DNA from: Takakia lepidozioides
Lineage: Eukaryota > Streptophyta > Takakiopsida > Takakiales > Takakiaceae
Assembly: GCA_030704615.1 (NCBI GenBank)
Contig: CM060734.1
Location: 47,386,042 to 47,446,041 of the forward strand
Direction of reading: 5' to 3'
DNA: 60,000 nucleotides
How positions within the stretch are numbered: position 1 is the first letter of the stretch; each line of letters opens with the position of its first letter. Positions 1-11,633 of the stretch are shown in pieces. Under the pieces are notes generated by a model, which did no database searches, was not told where the DNA came from, and worked only from the letters and a program-made list of their open reading frames with translations. The translations under genes and the position numbers were made by a program.

Positions 1-189
1 TCATCCACCCGCAACAATTAGTTTCGGGCATAAATACCAGGAGTTGATCATATTATCTCCAACCTGCAACACGCTAGCATGCGCAGCCCACATTCCTGCA
101 GCTCATTAACTCGGCCTGCAGCTGAAGAAGACGACCACCAGTTCGCCCACTCGTGGTCAACATCTTCTCCGTTTCACAATAGAAACCCA

Positions 190-320
190 AACTTGGTTGC
201 CATAGCATTGAGCTATGCAACACTGACCGCCTCTCTATCCATTGCAAACCTGCAACCTGTTCGCCTTGCACTCTATCCGCTTTGGATAGGCTCATGCACT
301 GATCCCTACACTCTAGGCTG
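190..320 (-). repeat. Fragment related to the leader of element C
   Basis: Read on the minus strand, this stretch matches the leader of element C near 29040-29175, including a run of about 30 identical bases around 'GATCAGTGCATGAGCCTATC'. It is therefore a second, inverted and partial member of the element C family. The neighbouring bases on either side are plausibly more of the same LTR or leader but match too weakly to place limits. No open frame here is convincing. Confidence 0.6.
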
Positions 321-1094
321 AACCGCTTATCATGATCTGAAAACACAAGTGCTACAACTAACTCGAACCTCGCACTCACAGACTCGAGCTGATCTTTCTC
401 AAGTGATAAAGAAAGAACGATACAAGCACACAAGCTTTCTCAAACTCACGCACTTGCATATGAAACATCACTCATATATTAAGTCGAGCCAAGTGCACCC
501 CACGCCATGGGGAATCCACACTACGGCGCCATAGCTAGACGCGGTGAGGCTCAACTCAAGAAAGATAAACCCACCGCGATCTGCCGTGAAGATAGGACTC
601 TCAGCAAGATCACTGGGTGTATGTAGCGATGACATCGGCGAGGGCAGCAAAGGCGTGAGTAGAACCCGTGAGCAGATTCCATTATCCGTGAGCAGATTCC
701 CCCAAGCGTGAGCAGATTATTGATGCGGCCCTAAAAGCGAGGGAACGAGTGGGCCTATTGCCGTGGACACAAACTCCACTGTAACGACGCAATCTTCTCT
801 CCATCAAACGAAGACAAACAGGCTCCATGACGACAATGTGACACGAATGTGCGATGAAAAACTGACGGATGAATATATCTCTGATGAATGTAAAAGGGAA
901 TGGATGAACATTGGATGAGTGTCGGATGAAAAATTGCTTAGATGAGTGAACCATGGATGACTGCAACAACATGTATCCTTACCGATCAGCATGTGCGCAG
1001 GGATCCATGTGTTGTTGAGTCTAAATAAGTGTATTTTAATTTGGCGGAAGCTTCATTCCGGCCCAGAAGACTAGCCAAATCAAGCTGGCGTCAA

Positions 1095-2745
1095 CGCCAC
1101 CTTCATCTGGCACATTCAGAGGGGAAAAAATAATAAATAATAAAAATATCATTTTTTATTTTTTGGAAAACTTGCAAATGAACCCAACCTCTGCTTTGCA
1201 GGCAAAAGACACGACGTTTACCCAACATGGATTTCTGGTCACCTGAAAGAAGGACATGACAACGAATCATAAGCCGAGCAATTTGTAGATGCCATTCACC
1301 CCAAATAGCACACCAGAAGACCAGCCAGATTAAGGGGAAAAATAAAATAATAATACATAATAAATACTAAATATTAAAAAAAACTTTTTTTGTTTCTTTT
1401 GTTTTTTGGAAAACCTGCAAATAAACCCAACCCCTGCTTTGCAAGCAAAAGCCCCGGCGTTTACCCAACATGGATTTCTGGTCACCTGGAAGAAGGACAT
1501 GACAACGAATCATAAGTTATATGGTCCGAGCAATTTGTAGATGCCATTCACCCCAAATAGCACACCAAAAAACCAGCCAGATTAAGGTGTCGTTGACGAC
1601 ACCTTAACCCTTAAGTTCCCAAGCCTTTTTTTGACTTTTTACCAATTTTGGGTACCCAGCTGCAGTAAATAACCCTTAGAAACCTACCGAAAATCATCCA
1701 GAGATTCCAGCCTTATCGCAATGGGCCCAGCTCATTTATGCATGACATACCAAAAAATGAGCCAGTGGAAATTGTGAGATTATAGCGTTGGCCCGGACCT
1801 CAAATATCAGGTCCCAAAGAAAAAGTGAGAAAGAAATTGGTTTGACCAAATCAAAACCTAGCTTTATCCAATTTTGCTTGCCCCAAGACCCACCATTTCC
1901 AAATCAATAGTGGAGTGGCTATGACCCCACTAAATTGCAGGTCCAAATGATTTTTTCACCTATGGTTGCTATGCATGCAATTACATGGGGGTTGAAATCT
2001 CAAAATTGACAAGAGAAAATGTGCCTCCAAATGAAGTACTTTTTTTCTACAAATTTCTTAAAAGCCAATGGTGGATGTGTGTATGTAATGCTCACATACC
2101 ACAAGGTGAAGTATTTTTTCCAAAATTGCTAATTTTCTGCCAAAAATGGCCTTTGGAGTGCAAACTGTTTTGGGCTTGTTTACCTGCCACGTCAGCGGTA
2201 AACAACCCTTTTCAGGCCCCAAAACGTAAATGAGAGATCTAAGATATTTTTTGTAGGTCGTAGCTTTAAGTTCAGGAGTGGGCCCCATCAGATTAGATCT
2301 GCAAAAATTAGGTCCAACTGCAAATTGAAAGTGACCCGATTCAGGTCACTTGGGAACTTAAGGGTTAATCTGGCACATTCGGGGAAAAATATAATAAAAT
2401 AATAACTTTTTTTTTTTTTTTTTTTTTGGGAAAGCTTGCAAATGAACCCAACCCCTACTTTGCAAGCAAAAGACTCGGCGTTTACCCAGCATGGATTTTT
2501 GGTCACATGGAAGAAGGATATGACAATGGATCATAAGTTATGTGGTACGAGCAATTTGTAGATGCCATTCACCCCAAATCGTTGACGAACTTGCAAATGA
2601 ACCCAACCCCTGCTTTGCAAGCAAAAGACTTGGCGTTTACCCAACATGGATTTTTGGTCACATGGAATAAAGACATGACAACAAATCATAAGTTATGTTG
2701 TCCGAACAATTTGTAGATGCCATTCACCCTAGATAGCACACCAGA
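1095..2745 (+). repeat. Four imperfect ~240-bp direct repeat units
   Basis: Units lie at about 1095-1335, 1333-1590, 2371-2580 and 2588-2745. Each has an A/T-rich run, then 'TTGCAAATGAACCCAACC', then 'GTTTACCCAACATGGATTT', and ends with 'TTTGTAGATGCCATTCACCC'. Units two and three are separated by the piggyBac-like MITE. The units are non-coding. The T tract in unit three (about 2407-2428) is a likely slippage site. Confidence 0.75.
1604..2368. mobile_element. piggyBac-like MITE with TTAA target duplications
   Basis: A 757-bp segment (1608-2364) has perfect 16-bp terminal inverted repeats, CCCTTAAGTTCCCAAG on the left and its reverse complement on the right. TTAA flanks both sides at 1604-1607 and 2365-2368. 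TTAA duplication and CCC-starting ends are hallmarks of the piggyBac superfamily. There is no transposase, so it is non-autonomous. It sits inside an array of ~240-bp repeats, which gives a relative age: the array is older. A second, 3'-damaged copy is at 44393-45208. Confidence 0.75.
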
Positions 2746-4039
2746 GACGTTACAGATGTCATGTTATGCGGAGGCTGCAACTTGCAAATTTAGTCTCCTC
2801 TCTTCTCTCCCTCCTGTGATTTACGACAGAGAGGATTTTGTGCAGAGCAAGGCTAGTGTCTTCATAGACAGTCCTGCCTTCATTTTGGACTCCGACTCCA
2901 GTAGCAATGGATATTCTTCGTCGGAATGAATCGGCTGTTTTCAAACGACCTCTCCACCTTCTTTGCAATTGGGTGTCAGCATCTCTGTCGACTTAGGATA
3001 CCTAGTGAAAGGACAACCACAACCCTTTGCAGTTGGCAGATGTTCACTCTGGAGCTCGGGGGATTTACTCAAAAATGTTGTATTCAACCACAAACTACAT
3101 TCATCCATGTGCCATTCGTCCAACATACATTCATCGCCCATTCATCCATCATTCATCCATAACGATGAATTGGTATGCATGTTATACTGGACACTACCCG
3201 CAGTAATAGGTCCTCTAAGCCGAATAGGTATCCGCGGTTATAGGTGAGCACATCCAGAAGCATGAGCAGAATTCTGCTCACGGATTCTGCTCACGGTTTA
3301 GCAATCCCCCGACGTCGGCAAGGCTGTTAACAAAATGAAGCTGAACATGCAGACTCTCCCCTTCACGGCTAACAGCGCACCTAGAGACAGACACAAGAGA
3401 CGCCATAACACGATGCGTAAGCAAGATTAGCAAGCAAGCATAGAGAAAACACGGCAGTAAGCAAATACACATCAAGGTGGCGAGCCGCCATCCTTATGAA
3501 GCGCTGTTGAGCACCAAAAGAGCAACCTTAGTACGACGCATCAGTTTATAATGGAAAGAAAACGACGTTTGTGCTTAACGCGGGTCCACCATAAAACAAG
3601 CGTGAGAGAATAATCTCATATCTTCACAAAGTACTTGACAAACGACAGGGGCGAAGCAAAGAAGAGCATGCAAGTATGCAAGAGCAGGATCTTCACACTA
3701 CAACTGACAAGATTCCTGACACGTACAAAGTTCTCACACCTTTACACATACGTTTCACCAGAGTATACAAAGTTGCCCAAACCCTTGTCAGGCCGCCGTT
3801 TATACTGCAAACCCTAGGTGCCTGCTGCATGCCACGTGGCAAGGCGCTAGAGGCCAGCCACGTGGCGCCTCTTTTTTGCCATAGATTAATCGGACGGGCG
3901 TGAGAAGTGCAAGTACACAAAGGCTAGAAATGTGTGTGATTTTAGACTCGTTCTTGGGAGTTTCATGGAGAGAGGGAGCTTGTTGTGTAGCTTCCAGCTT
4001 GCATGATGAGTTAGGGGCCCTTTTGGTGGTTCATAGCAG

Positions 4040-4546
4040 CCCAAGAGAACAGGGTGACAGATCTGCTGGCTTCACAGAAGCCATAGCTTGTCGGCAGCAG
4101 GTGCAGAGGCAGGGCACCGCAAACCCCGGCTCGGAAACGTTCGGGAACACTTGGGAACTCTCCGAAAATGCATGGGAACTCTCTGGGAACACATGGGAAC
4201 CATGGCCAGTTCGTGCTCGATACCACGGAGTATCACGGGTGTAGGCCGGGGCTAGTTCGTGCTTGTGATGGGTCGTGGCGTGTGATACCACGGAATATCA
4301 CGGGTGCAGGCTGGGGCCAGTTCGTGGTCGTGGAAGGTAGTGGTGCCACGGACCTAGGCCGTGACAGTGGCCGTTGGAGGTCGTGGTCGAGGGACGGGCC
4401 GTGGCTGGCTTGTGGTCGTTAGGGGTCGTGGTCTTGATACCACGGGAGCGGCCCGTGGTTGGTGCGGGCCTATGGCGGGCCGTGGCCAAGAAACCTGAGT
4501 TGTCGTGGTGCCACGGAGTAGCAATGTGAGTGAAAATAAATAAATG

Positions 4547-4582
<36 letters not shown>
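4040..4582 (+). repeat. CACGG/GTGG-rich low-complexity tract and (TAA)n
   Basis: From about 4130 to 4515 the sequence is built of short GTGG and CCACGG motifs, including a near-identical pair around 'ATACCACGGAGTATCACGGG' about 62 bases apart (near 4219 and 4281). It ends in a TAA/ATA microsatellite at about 4546-4582. Open frames across it follow the repeat composition and are not taken as genes. Confidence 0.7.
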
Positions 4583-4583
<1 letters not shown>

Positions 4584-6997
4584 CTAGAGACTGGGGTGTA
4601 TTTATTAAGGGCCTAGGGGGTTTTTTTGACATATAGGGCAATTCCCCTATGGTTCCCTCACCATGGAAATAGTTTTGGGCAAGATGAAGGGGTCGTGAAG
4701 GCCCATTCTCTCATAGCTTTTATTTTACCTATTTCATCCGTTAGCTATATTCATTCATCCCTAGTATTTTTTCGCTGATTGTACCGTTGGTTTCGTTACA
4801 ATCATACCTCGGACTCAGGTTAGTTTAGAGCTGGCTTCATCAAACCTCCTTAGAGCTGGACTGTCATTTCATCCAGCGGATGAAAAATGCCTCCCATCAT
4901 CATCCATCCAAAAAAGATCCGCTTCAAGGACACATAGTCACCCCCACGTCTCTCTCCCTTGAAACCCCAAATATCCTTAGCTCAAATCTATGGACTTTCC
5001 TCCCTCTAATCTTTACCGAGGTGTCTCGTGTTGCCCCGGAAAGCCGTATCGGCTCCTTGATGCCTTCTATGGCTCTAAACGACGGCCTCCAAACCCTCAA
5101 AGAGCCTTCCAAAAATCCATCCTAGCCACTATAATGGCCTGAGCTTAACCCATTCTAACCCACTAAGCTATATTAATCACCCAAAATGATTTAAAGTTGT
5201 CACCCACCTAAACCAGCAACCGCAGGGTAATAGCGAATTATAATATTATATCAACGGACCGGAGGTCGCCTAGGCTGACGTGGCCCCGCTGTTGCAGCGC
5301 GATTTGTCCACCGCGGGGTCCAGTCAGCGGTCAAAGGGTCAACAGCCAGCGGTCCCAGCAAGGGACCGCGGGTTAAAAACCCAAAAAAATTAAATTTATC
5401 CAAAACTGCGCGGCAGCTGAAAAGATCGCGGACTACTCCAAGCTGGTGAACGCTTTTGTTCGCCTCCCCCCATAGTTTAGCCAAAGTATGGCTATTCCAA
5501 TAATGGCAATCCAGCCTTCATTAAACCTGCAATTTAATTATGTCATCCATGCATATCCACCATCCCTCCATGGGGTTTAACCCCGTCATGGATTAGCAAA
5601 AATAAACAAAACATACCCCAATGGGGTTGGTTCCCCATACTCCAAAGGAGTTGTGGGGACCATATCTTAAGACTTTGCAAAAATCCAGAGGCAAATTTAA
5701 GAGAAAAAAATAACTTGGAAAATTTTCCTACCCACTAACCTCCCACTCTCTCTCTCTCTCTCCTATGGGGGGGTTTGGTTAGTCAAGTAGGTAACCAAGC
5801 ATGGAACCTAGTTGGTCTAGGCCCTTATCCTTTCCACTTGCAACAAAAAAAAACTAGACACAAAACAAGACTTGAAGCTTGAATCTACACTAACCCTTGC
5901 ATAGTTAGTCATCAAATCAAAGACTTTACACTAAGTTGCTTCAAGCAAAGTTTGGTTATCTCCTCAAGCTCCTGAGCAACTAAACTAACAAGCCAAAAAA
6001 CTAGAAGCGAAGTGGTGAGCAAGCTCACCTCCTAAGCCCTATATACTAGAAATACTATAAAAAAGGATTGGATGGTATATCCCAAATCCTTGGATGAAGA
6101 AAGATTTCAACACTTCTTGGTTGGTACTTCTTGGTTGGTAGGTGTCATATTTCATCCAACCAGCTGTCCTAGGCGCTCTTCGATTTTTTAGGCCCAAACA
6201 TCTACTCCATTTAAATTCTTGTGGCCACGAACGCTCGAAAACTCCACAAATAGTGAATTGTTGTAAATCTCTTTCAAAATTCTTGAAACTTGGCCACAAA
6301 TTTCCTTGGGGTGGTCCTATGAAAGTGAGGGAGACAATGATGTGGCCCGGAAAATGTCGCCTGATTCCGTGCCAACTCCCGCAAGCTTTTGCTTGACTTG
6401 GAGTTGCAGGTTGGGAAAATCATAGAAACCTCCATCCTACATGCAATTTTGCTCCAATTTGTGTAATTTTAGGCAGTGTACTCTGAATGTTGGCAATGCA
6501 TTCCACAATTTCAATTTGGCCCAAAATTTGAAGTCACCATGGGACCTCTACCATTTGTTTTTGAAAATTATCAATTCTTAGCCCTTCCCCATTCACATTC
6601 AACGCACCCCCCCTAATTCTTGGAGATTTGACCTGAAATCTGGAGAGATGTGACCTTGCAACGAAATATGGAGGGCATTCACCGAACCAATTTTTGTAAC
6701 ATTGGCTTAGGGCTTGGTCAAACTTGAATTTGAGATCCATTTTCTGCATTTTGCACAAAATGGACTATTTTCTTTTGTTATAATATGTCAAATGGAACGG
6801 TGGAATCTGCCAAGATTTGGGGTGCCTATGATGCATGTAGTAAGTAGGGATGAGTTTCAACGGTTCATCCCTTGGGATGAAAGAGGGTAAGCAGATACAG
6901 GTCAGGGTAGCCCAGGTTTTCCAAAAACACCAAAACAGCTCTTGTCGTTTAAAGGTTAAACCTTTCTCTATATCTTGCATGATGGCCCCTTGGCTAC
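4583..6997. other. Intergenic sequence without a recognised gene
   Basis: No frame shows a recognisable protein. A CT microsatellite lies at about 5750-5762. Short open frames on both strands (for example 6142-6396 and 6534-6758) are unrelated to any family I know and lack splice-consistent continuation. Confidence 0.5.
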
Positions 6998-7070
6998 CCT
7001 CAGGAAAGATATGCACCAAGCCCCCCTTCTCCAGTTTTGACAATGCTATGTCTAAGCCCCTCCATGTGAC
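6998..7070 (-). pseudogene. Possible tafazzin-like acyltransferase exon
   Basis: On the minus strand a 73-nt open segment encodes a peptide ending LVHIFPEG, preceded by a GLDIALSKLEKGG stretch. Tafazzin and related glycerolipid acyltransferases have a matching core in which (V/I)HIFPEG is a conserved acyltransferase block. The segment follows an AG acceptor and is followed directly by GTAGCC, a possible donor, so it behaves like an exon. I could not find the other exons of such a gene nearby (the HX4D catalytic block is missing), so it may be an exon fragment of a decayed or captured gene. Chance similarity cannot be excluded over only 24 residues. Confidence 0.35.
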
Positions 7071-8899
7071 CTCCGCAAATGTCAATCCCTCATTTGAGTC
7101 AAAATCCATTGCTCAGTCATCCACACTGTAAGATTTTGGGAATGACCACCACTCCACATTTCATTCATCAAAGCCCAGTAACCTACATAGGCTAATGGTA
7201 CTCTGGTGAATGGTAACTCTTCAGGAGGAGTAGCCTCGGTGGGACACCTTTGCAGGAAAGACTGAGAAGCTGCATGGAATATGTGAGATCCTGAACAGGG
7301 TCTCCTTTGATCATCTGCCACGTTTTAGGGTGGGCTTTGAGTTCATCTACAGTGGTTTGGAGCAACGGGTTGACGAGCAGTGTAGGGCACGTTTGCGTTA
7401 ACGAGCGCGGCTGTAACGCATAAGTGTGAATGCTTGGAGGTGTGATAACATCAGCGTAAGTTTTGTGTTCTTGCACAGTCGATCACTTGTTGGGTTTTTG
7501 TTGAAAGTGAATGGGGATACTTGTATGTGTGTTTCAAGAGTGTTTTTCTCCAGCATGGAAGGTTTATCTGTCGCAATGAGATTCCGGTGCGGTCTTGGTA
7601 GCTCAAAATCCAGTGTCCCTTTTACTGTTCCATCAAGACGTGTTGTGTTACTACGAGTGACAAATCTCTTCTATTCCTCGCAATTTTTCGTTCTGCTTAT
7701 AGTTGATTGTACTGAAGGGCATTTTCAATTACAGCTGTTCTTGTTCTGAAGGGGGATTGGGCCCTTTTCCCACTACACTCTGTCTGAGATCCTTACTTGG
7801 ATCCCTGATTATGTGTTACAGATCCACCAGTGAACACACGATAGTTCTCAGGGAGGACCGTGCCATAGGTCCGCCGTTTCGAGATTAGAATTAAATGCAC
7901 AATATAGCCTTGACGGATAACGAGGATGAAAAATATTACCTAAAGTATTTGCTGTAGGCGGAATTGCACTCTGCCCCGTGTTTTAGAGCTAGTGGCGGTA
8001 TCTACTTCTTCATAGCAATCCAGGCGCAATCTGAATGGGAGACCATTCACTGTAAACTTTCACTGACACAGACATCACTCAATGTTGCTTTTTTGGTTGA
8101 ATTGCACTGGGAAGCATAATGCCATCCAGTAAGCCTAGACGCAAGCTCTTCAAAGGTATGTTCTTACATGGTTTGGTTATCTGTTCATCGCGCAAGCTAA
8201 TTGGCGGTAGTCATAGTGGATGGCAGATAATTAGGTCTACCGCCATAAGTTGTTGAACCACAGGATTTGTGGTAGTGTTTGTTAAGCAGAAATCCTCTGG
8301 AAAGCAATGTGTCTGTCCAACTGTTCTTTGTTTACAAAGAGAGAGTCAACATGAGCATACACTCAAGTCCTGAATGTAATCATCTCCACAACAAAGTCTC
8401 TTACATTTCCAGCTCCTGTTGTGTAATGGAGGATCTCTGGTAGGGAGCAACACTCTTCTTGCATCATGTAGCACTTCAGGTTATTGGTATTTGGTTTGCT
8501 CATGCAGTACTAGAGACTATTAAGTCAACCACCCACCTTTCTCACTGTATCCATCTGAACTTCAAAACTGCATGGTGTAGTGCCGTAGTGCATTTTGGCT
8601 CCACCTCTTCAACTTCCACAAACTCTTAAAGAGTGTACTCACAAGACTTTGTTTGCCGTAGCCTTGTGGCCATTGACCCACAAACTCTTAAAGAGTGAGT
8701 AACCCAGTCACATAGCCAGAGATACTGGACACTGCATTAGTGGGTCTTTCCTCATACTATGGTTAATAGAAGGACCCTACAGGAAACCATGACAAGGCTT
8801 TGATTTGAAGTATTTTGTCTGGTTTATGTTCAATTGAGGCTCTTGTTAACGGCAGGGGAGGAGATAATGGCACCAAGTAATGGTGGACATAACCTAAAA
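7071..8899. other. Intergenic region upstream of the nine-exon gene
   Basis: No supported gene. The 3' part probably holds the promoter and a 5' untranslated exon of the downstream gene, because a good acceptor (TTCTAACACAG at about 8911-8921) precedes the first recognised coding exon. A tandem-like pair of 'ACAAACTCTTAAAGAGTG' occurs near 8618 and 8680. Confidence 0.4.
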
Positions 8900-8939
8900 T
8901 TGTCTCTATGTTCTAACACAGGATTACAAGTACGGAATA

Positions 8940-11633
8940 ATGGCATCGTACTTTCAATGGATAACAGACTCGGCAGGTGGTTTCTTTGGAGGCGGTACAA
9001 ATCCCAACCTACAGTCTTCTGGCATGCTTTCAAAAGAGCAGCTGCTGCAGCTTTTTCAAGACTTCTCGGCAGTTCTTGACAAGCCCGGTATATCCTTTTA
9101 AATTTGCGCAAGTGAGGTAGTTATTTGTGAGCTGTTGGAAGCTAAGGTGATGGGGTTAAATGTATTTGCCTTTACTAACTTTGTGGCAATGACTGCACAG
9201 AGACAAAGAAGCGCATTTCAGATGCTGTGAAGGCTAGGAAAGTAAGTTCTGCTGTGACTTTTCTGCTTGGTCTTTTTTCGCGCGATGTAAGCAGGTTATT
9301 GCACCTTGCTCTCCCTATGATATCCACTCCTCTCTCTCTTTCTTCTACTTTCATTTCTGTTGAACAACATTGGATAGCGAAGTGGCTGTCCTGGCTGATG
9401 AGGCGAGGGAAAGCAGGAAGCAGTGGCGTTGACTACAGAGATCCAGGAGGAGCTGTTTCTCAAGATGGCTGTAGGTGACCCTCTTTTACAAACTTGCCAC
9501 AGGCACAAGAGTTTGGTTGCAGCATAGTGTGATAACAGGATGATTCGAGTGAAGGTCAGGTTCTGGCAGTGGTATGTGTGAGGATTAGTTAGTAGTAGTG
9601 AAGGCTCTTCAAAATGTATACAGTACTATGTGAGAATCAAAACTCATTAACTACATACACATGTTTTCCATAGGGAGAGTGAAATCCCTGAAATTCCTGC
9701 TCTTCCTTCTACAAATCTTCTGCGAGTGAGGCAATACTATGCATATGGGTGGACAGAGATTGCAGCATAGAAGGTGCAGAGGCAGGTTCATCTTCCTCTT
9801 GGTTGATTTGGTCTTAATATAGGTGTTCCATATTGATGTTCAACAGCATCAACAGAAAAACCAGGTGGGTGTTGAGAAGAAGAGAGCAAGTTTATGTTGA
9901 AGGTGAAGTCATATCAAACTTCCCAGAAGAGTTGGCAAGTAATTCCAGTACTCTCAATGTGCATATAGGCCCTGTGAGATGATAGCTGACCTGATTGCTA
10001 CTTTGTGGATGCAGAACCCAAGTTTGGGATTGAGTTCTTGGGAAAGGTGAACTCTGTCTATGCTGACGACCGAAATCTTATGATCAAATTTTATGAGTTT
10101 GTTTCAAGGTGAGCTCTATGTGCAGTTTGCGTAGTGCAATTGGTACCATAGGTATTTGTCTCATTTGTCAAAAATCCAGGTTGAATTACCATCCTGTCAT
10201 GTGCCTGCAGTGTTAGTGTGATGTCCTATCATGGTTGCATCTTTCTTAATTATGCTGGCTTTCAGCTCCTCTTTGTTTCAAACTTTTTTCATCTTATGGT
10301 GGCTGTGTTTGGCATCTTGCGTCCGTAGCCCTCCCCTCTCCCTCTCTGTCTCTGGCCCCCTCTCTTATGATGGATGTCAGCCGAGAGATTTTGTTGTTTG
10401 GATAGGAAGCGTTGAAAACAAAATGATGTTCTACTGGGCTGCAGCCAGTCCCAAGGCTGTCTTCCAGTTTCTGCTGTGGACATAAATGGGACCCACTTCA
10501 CTTTGGGAGAAGACTGTAGCCAGTGCTGGAATATTGCTGTAAATCTCTTCTTCGTGTGTAGTGAAAAACTGAAGGGATCCTTTGCTGCAGAGAGGAGATG
10601 GCTTGTGAAGAGGCCGAGTTGGGACCAGAGGCTTTTCAACAGAAAATGGAGCAGGTCAAGAAGGATCAGGAGCAGGTTTGTTTAATTTTAATTGTATATT
10701 CCAGTACGATGGAAGAATGCTATATGTGCAACTGCTGACTTGGGACTAATGCATTTGAAGGATGCAGAGTACAAAGACAAGGTTGTCTAGCTAAAATCTG
10801 ATTATGAGCATCCCGAACTCATGATGATTTCATGATCACTTTATCGTTGGTTTTATGATATGTTTGAAGTGGGACACTGGGTGGGTGCAGCAAATGGGAA
10901 TGCTACAGCAGCTACGCAACCTTCCTGCGGACCAGCAACAGTCATTTCTCCAGGGGGTAATCAACCTGCCTTGGGGCTGTTGCAAACATGCATTTGTGTT
11001 CATGGAACTGTAAAGGGGTACGTAGGGAGTGGTGGTACAGGGTCACCTCAGTATGTCATATTGTAGTACTGAGCTACTAAGGGATTCCACTCATTTTCTT
11101 GAATGCAACACTTTGGGTTGCAGCAATTGTGATGTCTATGAGCAAATGGTCATGTCTCCTCAACTCCAAACTAGTTTGTTGTTGTGGTGCTCTTGTTCTT
11201 CTCTGGGGCAAGGACTCGTGGAAGTTCTTTCTGGAAAAATCTCCAATTCTGTTTACCAGTTTTCCCACATGAGGCCGTTTTCGGGGCTTCTCTGGAAGAA
11301 GCAAAATCTAATAGCTTTTCACAGCAGCAAGCTAATGATAGCCTGTTCTGTTGGACACCTGATGAGGCTGGTATTACCTATAATTTCTCTTCCCTCTCCT
11401 ATTCTTAATGCTAGCCATGGTGGCCATTGCAGTTGCAATCTGAGATGCAGCAATCACAAACGGCGCAGGGTGGTGCTGCCATGACTCCCCAAGAAATTCA
11501 CGAGTTTTTCTTACACCAACAACAGGTGCTTGAACAGAAGTCCAGTCAATCAACTCGCACTTTGCCACCTCATGATGAGGCCACCTCTGGGACCCGCCCT
11601 CAGGGCCCCTCTAGTTTACATCAACGACATTAG
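8940..11633 (+). CDS. Unrecognised nine-exon gene with Gln-rich C-terminus
   Basis: Nine exons can be joined with consistent phases: 8940-9087, 9201-9241, 9417-9470, 9678-9725, 9823-9868, 10015-10108, 10591-10675, 10891-10956 and 11433-11633. They total 783 nt (260 residues plus stop). The protein starts MASYFQWITDSAGGFFGGG. It is acidic and helical in the middle, with an LFLKM segment, then FGIEFLGKVNSVYADDRN, then EEMACEEAELGP. The C-terminus is Q-rich (QQLRNLPADQQ, MTPQEIHEFFLHQQQ) and probably coiled-coil. No signal peptide or membrane span is seen. The open frame continues upstream of the ATG to an acceptor at 8921 (DYKYGI), so the true start could be in an earlier exon. I do not recognise the family. 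The regular exon phases argue that the gene is real. Confidence 0.7.

Larger units (their letters stand above)
667..3297. repeat. Repeat block bounded by inverted GTGAGCAGATTC-type ends
   Basis: The left side holds three copies of 'GTGAGCAGATT' between about 667 and 720. The right side holds 'GGATTCTGCTCACGG' at about 3283-3297, which is their reverse complement apart from one base. Runs rich in GGATGA near 880-960 are mirrored by CATTCATCC runs at 3097-3160. This looks like a 2.6-kb inverted-repeat-bounded insertion with other repeats inside. No clear target-site duplication was found and no transposase is visible, so the class is unknown. Confidence 0.35.

Noticed and set aside
32-64. TAAATACCAGGAGTTGATCA resembling the start of the element B LTR
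   Set aside because: Similarity covers only about 25 bases with gaps and does not continue; it is too short to call an LTR.
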